DNA of 64,000 bases from Planomicrobium soli (GTDB lineage: Bacteria; Bacillota; Bacilli; Bacillales_A; Planococcaceae). This document shows positions 58,312-64,000 of the stretch, in pieces; positions within the stretch are counted from its first letter, which is position 1, and each line of letters begins with the position of its first letter. Under the pieces are notes generated by a model that saw only the letters and a program-made list of their open reading frames with translations, did no database searches and had not been told where the DNA came from. The translations under genes and the position numbers were made by a program. Location: contig NZ_PYAT01000002.1 in the NCBI RefSeq assembly GCF_003014655.1, positions 310,001 to 374,000 of the forward strand. The letters run 5' to 3'.

Positions 58312-59142
58312 TCATCCTCGTTCCAACCGTTCGCTTTCCTCCACCAAATCCAGTCTACGCATTTCTTTGAGGATCATCTGTTTCAAGCCGGGATCGTCTT
58401 CTGTATGAAAGAAAAACTGGGCATCCCGGATAAACGCCAACCGGCTTTCTATTGGAGCGCGTGCAAAAAAAGCTTCAGCTTGCTTTAAATCTACAGGTAC
58501 ATCCTTCTCTACCTGAAAACGCTCTTGCTGGCTGGTTGCGTTATTCATTGGCACTACGCCAAGCCCATCATGAGTAGCAAGAACGGTCTTCTTCGCCCGA
58601 TCTTCTTTCACTTCTATTTCAACATATTGGTATACATCTTCAATTGTCCGACAGCCAAGTGACTCTTTCATTTTTTCAATTACCTTATTGGTTACCGCTT
58701 CATATTCAGGGTATTCTCCTTCTCTTTCCTTACTCTCCTTAAAAAATTTCTGATAATGTGCCCGCTCGCTCATAAGAAGAAAATTAGAAATGGCAACAGC
58801 ACTTTTTAGAGTATAAAGAAGATCTACAAATTCAGCAGCATTTTTCGCTACTAGCTTGATATGATCGCCATAATCTGTCGGACTGAGACAGACGACAAAA
58901 GCATTTTCCAAATCAGGCACCGTCCCAAAATCACTTAACAACCCATAATGGATACCATCAGATCCAATATGGCCAAAAACGATTACATCATAAGGAGTTA
59001 CATTATACGCCATCTCGTTATCCGTCCACATGAAGCTAAATCCTGCATCGAGCGATAACCCTTCTTTTTCAAGTGCAGCGTCAAAGTTCTTCAACTTTTC
59101 TAAAGTAACTGGCAGCTTAGCGTACTTGCCGTAATTGTCCAT
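58312..59142 (-). CDS. Hypothetical protein, SUKH-like
   Basis: 276 aa, soluble and acidic. The first ~115 residues contain DVIVFGHIGSDGIHYGLLSD and FGTVPDLENAFVVCLSPTDY, then LVAKNAAEFVDLLYTL, which resembles the GDG...F and terminal helix pattern of SMI1/KNR4-like domains. The C-terminal half is helical and charged, of unknown role. AGGAGAAC precedes the ATG. 19 nt after the next gene upstream, so they form a pair. Confidence 0.65.
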   Translation of the reverse strand: MDNYGKYAKLPVTLEKLKNFDAALEKEGLSLDAGFSFMWTDNEMAYNVTPYDVIVFGHIGSDGIHYGLLSDFGTVPDLENAFVVCLSPTDYGDHIKLVAKNAAEFVDLLYTLKSAVAISNFLLMSERAHYQKFFKESKEREGEYPEYEAVTNKVIEKMKESLGCRTIEDVYQYVEIEVKEDRAKKTVLATHDGLGVVPMNNATSQQERFQVEKDVPVDLKQAEAFFARAPIESRLAFIRDAQFFFHTEDDPGLKQMILKEMRRLDLVEESERLERG

Positions 59143-59161
59143 GTCAAGTTCTCCTCATTGT

Positions 59162-59773
59162 CTATTCTAAAACCATCAAACTCTCTTTAAAAAGCTCTTT
59201 CAGCGTGTCCAGCGGCTTGACGCCTCTGTTGTACTTGTAGCGTTCGAATTCGATTTCACCAACATGCATGCCGACATTGTATTCACCGATTGCGCTATCA
59301 AGGAGCACAAGCGCCAAGGAAATATACTCTTCTTCCTGTTCCGCCGTTAGTCCTTTTATATAGAGGCAGAGATGGATTAACTGTGTTTGTTCGCCTATTT
59401 CGTGGGAATAGAAAATATCATCCATCGTCAATTTTACTCCGTTGCACTCCGCTGAAAAGTCATCGTTTCTCGCTTGCCGAAACGGAATGATTTCAAAACC
59501 AGGCAATTCAGGTGCCGCTTTTACAAGATGAACCACATCGTCAAATGCTTCCACAATGCCATCTGCACTGACGATGAACTCTCGTTTTCCATCTACCAAC
59601 TCTGAACTGAACTCCCAAGCCAAGTCGTCATTTACTTTACGGATTTTCTTGTCCAACTGAGTTAACAGCTTTTCTGTCTTGTCATCCGTTAGTTCATAAT
59701 ATGATTGGCCGTTGGCTTCAAACCATTCCCAGAATGCCACAACCTTATCTTTTCTCTTCGGCAACCAATTCAT
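59162..59773 (-). CDS. Hypothetical soluble protein
   Basis: 203 aa, acidic, no signal peptide or membrane segment. Blocks AFWEWFEANGQSYYELTDD (about 13-31), FSSELVDGKREFIVSADG (about 55-72) and ISLALVLLDSAIGEYNVGMH (about 151-170). I do not know the family. Such proteins with a WFxxN start appear in Bacilli as uncharacterised genes, sometimes near immunity genes. GGGGTAGATG precedes the ATG. It heads a two-gene unit with the SUKH-like gene. Confidence 0.65.
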   Translation of the reverse strand: MNWLPKRKDKVVAFWEWFEANGQSYYELTDDKTEKLLTQLDKKIRKVNDDLAWEFSSELVDGKREFIVSADGIVEAFDDVVHLVKAAPELPGFEIIPFRQARNDDFSAECNGVKLTMDDIFYSHEIGEQTQLIHLCLYIKGLTAEQEEEYISLALVLLDSAIGEYNVGMHVGEIEFERYKYNRGVKPLDTLKELFKESLMVLE

Positions 59774-59867
59774 CTCATCTACCCCCTAAGACTAGAATGG
59801 CTTTTTTCTATCATAAACCTTTTATCTGAATAATCCATCAACTTTTCTGGTATTTATTCATTTTATT

Positions 59868-60683
59868 TCAAGTAATTTCTACATCATGCACGCTAAATTT
59901 ATACCAAGTAAATGGACCTTCTTCAAGAAGCCACGTTATTTCGATTTCCGCCGGTATAGTAAAACCATCCACATTCATTTGCCGCTTGATTTCTGCAACG
60001 CAAGGAAAGCGTTTCGCCTCGTTTCCATTATCTTTAAATCGAAGAGCGGTGATTCGGATCAATTCTCCTTGTTCATTTATATGGAAAGTTGCCGATCCCG
60101 TTACACCATTTATAGACATTGTTGCTTCCGCTGCTGTACCATCCTCTTCTTTCCACACTAAATAAGGAAGAAGCGCAGCTGTTGGATACCAGGCCATTTC
60201 CATCAGGAAGCGCTGGAGAGCTGATTCGTTTGTTTTTGCATCCCCTTCCACTTGCGCCAGTGGAACAAGTGCCGCCATTTTGATGAGCATTTGCGCTTTT
60301 CCATCCTTAAAGCTGTCCTTGCCGATCACTGGCATGAACGGGTTCATTTTCATCTTCACTGTCCAAACGAATGAAGGCGGGAGGGTTGTAATCACTTGTT
60401 CCGCCTCCGCTTTTGTCCACTTTCTTTGTTCGGGCTTCAGCTTCATCCATCCGGTCTGCTTTAATCGCACGCACTTGATCCCTTGTCTTCCAACCGCTCC
60501 GCTGTTCTTCAGCCAACGCTGTACGGGTGCCGGAAGAGTTTCAAATTCAGCAAATGGCGGATGGGTACTGGAGCTTGCCAACAAGTCGGCGATAGCTTTG
60601 TCGCTTTGAGCCGTGAAATTCCAGACAGACTTTTGATAAAGAACAGCCAAAACAGCTGCAAAAATTCCCAAAATTCCTCTCAT
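59868..60683 (-). CDS. DUF6544/DUF6920-like protein
   Basis: 271 aa. One N-terminal hydrophobic segment (residues 2-16) could anchor it. TLPAPVQRWLKNSGAVG (about 49-65), VRLKQTGWMKLKPEQRKW (about 72-89), PPSFVWTVKMKMNPFMP (about 101-117) and EMAWYPTAALLPYLVWKEED match the conserved series of this uncharacterised family. GAGGAAAACCG provides the ribosome binding site. A 15-bp palindrome lies about 60 nt upstream. Confidence 0.75.
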   Translation of the reverse strand: MRGILGIFAAVLAVLYQKSVWNFTAQSDKAIADLLASSSTHPPFAEFETLPAPVQRWLKNSGAVGRQGIKCVRLKQTGWMKLKPEQRKWTKAEAEQVITTLPPSFVWTVKMKMNPFMPVIGKDSFKDGKAQMLIKMAALVPLAQVEGDAKTNESALQRFLMEMAWYPTAALLPYLVWKEEDGTAAEATMSINGVTGSATFHINEQGELIRITALRFKDNGNEAKRFPCVAEIKRQMNVDGFTIPAEIEITWLLEEGPFTWYKFSVHDVEIT

Positions 60684-60743
60684 CGGTTTTCCTCCTCTGG
60701 TCGAGCCGCATGGATTTTGGCATAGAAAAACTCCCCGTATCGT

Positions 60744-60758
60744 GTATAGAATCTATAC
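60744..60758. promoter_or_regulatory. Palindrome upstream of the DUF6544-like gene
   Basis: GTATAGA-a-TCTATAC, perfect 7-bp arms, in the probable promoter region. Likely a small dimeric regulator's operator; the regulator is not identified. Confidence 0.45.
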
Positions 60759-60809
60759 GACACAGAGAGCGGTTTTCCCTTTAGATTTATCTCAGCAAAT
60801 ATGTACGGA

Positions 60810-61481
60810 TCATTTTGGAACTTTTATGTTGTTCACATAATTCAATACTTCATTTAGCGTCATGTCAGCCATTGAGTCCAACCGGTGCTCAACATGACAG
60901 AAATCCATGGTATGCGTCACTGGGTTCGGTACGATGACGCAATTCATTCCTGCACGTTTTGCAGCCAAGGCGCCATTTGCGGAATCTTCGAATACGAGGC
61001 ATTCCTCGGTGGACAAGCCAAGGCATTCTGCTGCTAAAAGATAAAGGGCAGGATCGGGCTTTACGTTTTCCACGTCATCCGACGTTTTGATGCATTCAAA
61101 ATATTCATAGAGCCCCAATTTTTTCAGATTGCTGGTGACCCATTGGAAATTCGAACTAGAAGCCAAGCCGATTTTCAAGCCCTGTTCTTTTGCGGCCTTC
61201 AAATAATCCTCCACGCCTGCACGGGCTTTCTCCTCAGCCATTTTCGCATGATACTTTTTGCTGAACTGTTCCCGCAAAACGTCCTGCTCCACTTTTCGCT
61301 CCAGCAGTTCTTCCAAATAGTCAAGGGCAGAAAAACCGGAATGGGTGCCGATTTCCTGCTGCCAGCGGGCTATCGGCAGTTCTGTACCATGTTCAGCAAA
61401 TATTTCCTGATAAACGGTAAACTGATGAGTTTCCGTATCAAAAATCAATCCATCAAAATCAAAAATGATTCCTTTAATCAT
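60810..61481 (-). CDS. HAD-superfamily hydrolase (beta-phosphoglucomutase-like)
   Basis: 223 aa. Motif I FDFDGLIFDTET (residues 7-18), helical cap about 20-85, motif II LASSSNFQW (about 111), motif III Lys in VKPDPALYLLAAE (about 142) and motif IV VFEDSANGALAAKRAG (about 163). The group contains sugar phosphatases and phosphoglucomutases. ATG 61479-61481 follows GAGGAG. It lies 81 nt after the GntR gene on the same strand, so it may act on a by-product of fructosamine use. Confidence 0.85.
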   Translation of the reverse strand: MIKGIIFDFDGLIFDTETHQFTVYQEIFAEHGTELPIARWQQEIGTHSGFSALDYLEELLERKVEQDVLREQFSKKYHAKMAEEKARAGVEDYLKAAKEQGLKIGLASSSNFQWVTSNLKKLGLYEYFECIKTSDDVENVKPDPALYLLAAECLGLSTEECLVFEDSANGALAAKRAGMNCVIVPNPVTHTMDFCHVEHRLDSMADMTLNEVLNYVNNIKVPK

Positions 61482-61562
61482 CTCTTCATCTCCTCTTCCT
61501 TTATGGACTATCGGCAAAAATGACAAAAGCACCCAAATTCAGGTGCGGTAAATGAAAGCTGG

Positions 61563-62306
61563 CTAATCGGTATAATCCGACTCGATGTAGAATTTTACCC
61601 GGTCTCCAGCCAAGTAGTATTTTGAGTAATGGACAGGCTGGTCCGTTTCCCCATAGATGATCTTTTTGACCAGGATGACCGATGAGGTTTTGTTGATGCC
61701 TAAATACCGGCAAATATCACTTGAAGGATGAACATATTCAATTTCTTTTTTCACTTTTGTAAATTTGATCTTATACTTTTCCCGGATCAACTGAAACGTC
61801 GAGGCGCTGTTTGTCAATAGCGGCTCGATGTCGGGATAGACGCTTAGCGGCAGATAAGCATAGTCCACACTGAACGGGCCTTCCGCATCTTTTACGACAC
61901 GCACCAATTCCAGAAACTCGGTTTCTTTATAGGAAAAAGCTTTCGAAATATCATGATCGTCTACAATAACCCGCTTGTACAAAACCTCTTTATCAATATT
62001 GTTTTCTTCTGTAGACAATCCTTCTGTAAACCCTTTCAGATTCAACAAATGCAAATCTTTTTTAGAGGCTTTAACGAATGTTCCCTTGCCTCTGATTACT
62101 TCGATAAACCCTTCTTCGCCCAATTCTTTAATGGCTCGACGAATGGTGATTCGGCTGACGTTGAAAATCTCGCACAACTCGGATTCGTTCGGCAGTTTAT
62201 GTCCAGCTTTCAAATTGTTGTTTTTGATCAGCTCTTTAATGCCGGCTTTAATCTGTTCATACAACAATACAGGACTTTCCGCGTTCGCACTATTGTGATT
62301 GTTCAT
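61563..62306 (-). CDS. frlR: GntR/HutC-family repressor of the frl operon
   Basis: 247 aa. Winged helix about 18-80 (HKLPNESELCEIFNVSRITI then RRAIKELGEEGF), UTRA domain about 95-245. Position directly after frlD matches B. subtilis frlR, whose product senses fructosamine-6-phosphate compounds. ATG 62304-62306 is preceded by AGGAGAGAA; an in-frame start 24 codons upstream is not supported. Confidence 0.83.
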   Translation of the reverse strand: MNNHNSANAESPVLLYEQIKAGIKELIKNNNLKAGHKLPNESELCEIFNVSRITIRRAIKELGEEGFIEVIRGKGTFVKASKKDLHLLNLKGFTEGLSTEENNIDKEVLYKRVIVDDHDISKAFSYKETEFLELVRVVKDAEGPFSVDYAYLPLSVYPDIEPLLTNSASTFQLIREKYKIKFTKVKKEIEYVHPSSDICRYLGINKTSSVILVKKIIYGETDQPVHYSKYYLAGDRVKFYIESDYTD

Positions 62307-62381
62307 AGCTTCTCTCCTATAGGTGTATTTTAATGATGCTGTTTTTTTAACTTTACAGGAGGAGAGACTTTTAAACAATTT

Positions 62382-63197
62382 TTAGAAACTTTTCGGATAC
62401 CCGAAACCTCCGTATATCCCGCAAGTTGTTTCAGCTGATTTGGTCGCTTTTTCAAGAGCAGCTTCCGGACTTTCCCCATTTATATAATTCACTAAAAACC
62501 CGCCGATTAAACTGTCTCCTGCTCCCATTGTATCGACAACTTGAATCGGGTTCAGTTTTTGTTCGATCCGCTCCCCGTTGCAGACAAACACGGCTGGCAG
62601 GCTTCCTCTTGTCATTGCAAACACTTCAAAATTGAACGCTTTTACTTGTTCGATGAATCCGTCCAATTCATCGTTGGCCAAATCCGCAGCCGAAAAGAAG
62701 GCATAGTTGATGTGAGGGGCAATCGATTTTACATAGTCGATCTCCAGTCTGTTCGAAAAGTCGAAAGATACGTTCACGACATTCGAAAGTTTTGGCAATT
62801 CGCTCTCCATCGACGAATAGCAGCTCACATGGCAAAGATCGAATTCGGAGATGTACTCCAATTCTTCAGGAACCAATTGAAGCTTCAGTTTATGCTGCAC
62901 TGTATTTTTAGGCCCTCCTACGAATACGCGATCACCTTCATCGGTCAGCGACACTTGCGGCTGCCCGCTCAAGCCTTCTGCAGTTCGCGAAAATCGGAAA
63001 TCCACCGCTTCTTCCTTCAATGCATATTGGATGTGCTCCGCCTTGTCGTCAGTACCGAAAATTCCGATATAGGCGGCACTTTCTGCTCCGTTCTTTTTGG
63101 CGTTTACTGCGACATTTACGCAGTTCCCCCCTGGATAATACGTTTGCTGATCCAAATAGCAATCCACCACATTATCTCCAACAGCTATCAACTTCAT
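62382..63197 (-). CDS. frlD: Fructosamine (fructoselysine) 6-kinase
   Basis: 271 aa PfkB/ribokinase family. N-terminal KLIAVGDNVVDCYLDQQTYY, PGGNCVNVAVNAKKNG (about 25-40), and the C-terminal anion hole and base VVDTMGAGDSLIGGFL (about 222-237). The closely spaced DNVVDCYLD and short length fit FrlD, which phosphorylates Amadori products such as fructoselysine. AGGAGG precedes ATG 63195-63197. The permease gene ends 14 nt upstream and frlR follows 75 nt downstream, as in a frl operon; the deglycase frlB would lie beyond the right edge. Confidence 0.88.
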   Translation of the reverse strand: MKLIAVGDNVVDCYLDQQTYYPGGNCVNVAVNAKKNGAESAAYIGIFGTDDKAEHIQYALKEEAVDFRFSRTAEGLSGQPQVSLTDEGDRVFVGGPKNTVQHKLKLQLVPEELEYISEFDLCHVSCYSSMESELPKLSNVVNVSFDFSNRLEIDYVKSIAPHINYAFFSAADLANDELDGFIEQVKAFNFEVFAMTRGSLPAVFVCNGERIEQKLNPIQVVDTMGAGDSLIGGFLVNYINGESPEAALEKATKSAETTCGIYGGFGYPKSF

Positions 63198-63211
63198 TCT
63201 TTTTCCTCCTC

Positions 63212-64000
63212 TTACCCTTTGACGGACCCTTCTGACAAACCTCTTACTAAGAATTTTTGCAGTACCACCAGCAAGATCACCATCGGAATCGACGCAATTA
63301 CCATCCCTGACAGCAATACTCCCCAATCCGTTCTCAGGGCGTCTTTGAAATTCATCAAACCTGATGGGATCGTCTTCAACACTTCCGAATCAATAAAAAC
63401 GGTCGCAAACAAAAATTCGTTCCAAGCGAAAAACGCAGTCAACACAACCGTGGTCAAAATAATCGGAATCGACAACGGCAGATAGATTCGCGCATAAATA
63501 CCAAATTCACTGCAGCCATCAATGATTGCTGACTCTTCCAGCTCTTTAGGGATGCTCAAAAAGAAAGCCCGGATCAAAATGATGGTCAGTGGCAATCTGA
63601 ACGCTACATAAGTTAAGATCAGTGCCCATCTGGTATCGATGAGACCGAACCAACTTAAAATTTCGAACAATGGGATCAGCGCAACTTGAGGGTTCATCAT
63701 AATGCCGCCAATGATGAAAATCAGTGCCGCATCAATCCATTTTGAACGGTATCTTGACAAGGTGAAAGCTGCCATCGATCCGATTAGGACAACCAATACA
63801 ATAGTCGCTAAAGTGACCAGTACACTATTGAAAAAATAACTGGATATCCCCATCGACCAGGCAGTTGTATAGTTTTCGAAATGCCAGACCGACGGAAGCC
63901 CCCACACGTTGTTGTAAATTTCATCATAGCTTTTGAAAGAAGATACGACCATCCAGAACAGCGGATAAAGAATAAGAAAGGCAAACAACAGTAATCCGAG
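63212..64000 (-). CDS. frlM: CUT1 ABC importer permease (FrlM-like), partial (N-terminus beyond right edge)
   Basis: The frame is open to the window edge, so the first codons are missing; about 262 codons remain. Five to six membrane segments. The EAA loop is PKELEESAIIDGCSEFGIYA (about 160-179 of the visible part) and the tail LVRGLSEGSVKG. MalG-type permease. Next to frlD it most likely imports fructosamines with a second permease and binding protein beyond the window. Confidence 0.87.
   Translation of the reverse strand, partial: LGLLLFAFLILYPLFWMVVSSFKSYDEIYNNVWGLPSVWHFENYTTAWSMGISSYFFNSVLVTLATIVLVVLIGSMAAFTLSRYRSKWIDAALIFIIGGIMMNPQVALIPLFEILSWFGLIDTRWALILTYVAFRLPLTIILIRAFFLSIPKELEESAIIDGCSEFGIYARIYLPLSIPIILTTVVLTAFFAWNEFLFATVFIDSEVLKTIPSGLMNFKDALRTDWGVLLSGMVIASIPMVILLVVLQKFLVRGLSEGSVKG

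Overview
The window looks like chromosome from a low-to-mid GC Firmicute. The best fit is Planococcaceae (Planococcus or Planomicrobium-like), inferred from protein resemblance, strong AGGAGG-type ribosome binding sites with frequent GTG/TTG starts, a Ser46-type HPr, XylR/NagR/Frl modules and cre-like sites. It was assigned by eye without a database search. No rRNA, tRNA or CRISPR array was seen.

Layout. 1-13.9 kb: an auto-regulated MarR plus two-subunit ABC exporter, then mixed housekeeping and accessory genes (APH-like kinase, a protein made only of sigma region 2, SDR39U-type epimerase, asparaginase, acetyltransferases, DUF4385) and an MHS-family transporter plus ornithine-cyclodeaminase pair facing an XRE-cupin regulator. 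14-17.3 kb: GH3 glycosidase and methyltransferase. 17.4-21.9 kb: an AT-rich accessory island bounded by ~33-bp inverted ends and 8-bp direct repeats, holding SUKH/immunity-like small genes and several decayed ones. 22-24.6 kb: acetyltransferase, Cys-rich copper-storage-like protein, VTT membrane protein, amino-sugar kinase. 24.9-31.7 kb: an unassigned PTS operon (PRD regulator, EIIA, EIIB, ascorbate-type EIIC, phosphotriesterase-like, creatininase-like and SIS proteins). 32.2-39.1 kb: HPr, nagR-nagB-nagA-nagP and nagZ for N-acetylglucosamine and wall-sugar use. 39.3-47.8 kb: RtcB, aldehyde dehydrogenase, SDR, NADP-dependent reductase, LLM oxidoreductase, aldo/keto reductase. 47.9-58.2 kb: a xylose/xylo-oligosaccharide regulon (xylA, xylB, CUT1 ABC importer without its own ATPase, xylR, GH43 xylosidase) with three matching XylR operator candidates and cre sites. 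58.3-64 kb: two unknown genes, a DUF6544-like protein and the end of a fructosamine (frl) operon.

Sugar metabolism dominates: GlcNAc, xylan fragments, Amadori products, a beta-glucoside-type GH3 and one unknown PTS substrate, with HPr and cre sites pointing to carbon catabolite control.

Two signals are not explained by ordinary genes. One is a dispersed family of seven short intergenic arrays whose CATG-centred units repeat in an exact 21-nt register, several keeping an open heptad reading frame. The other is the transposon-like 3.9-kb island that carries immunity-type cargo and no recognisable transposase.
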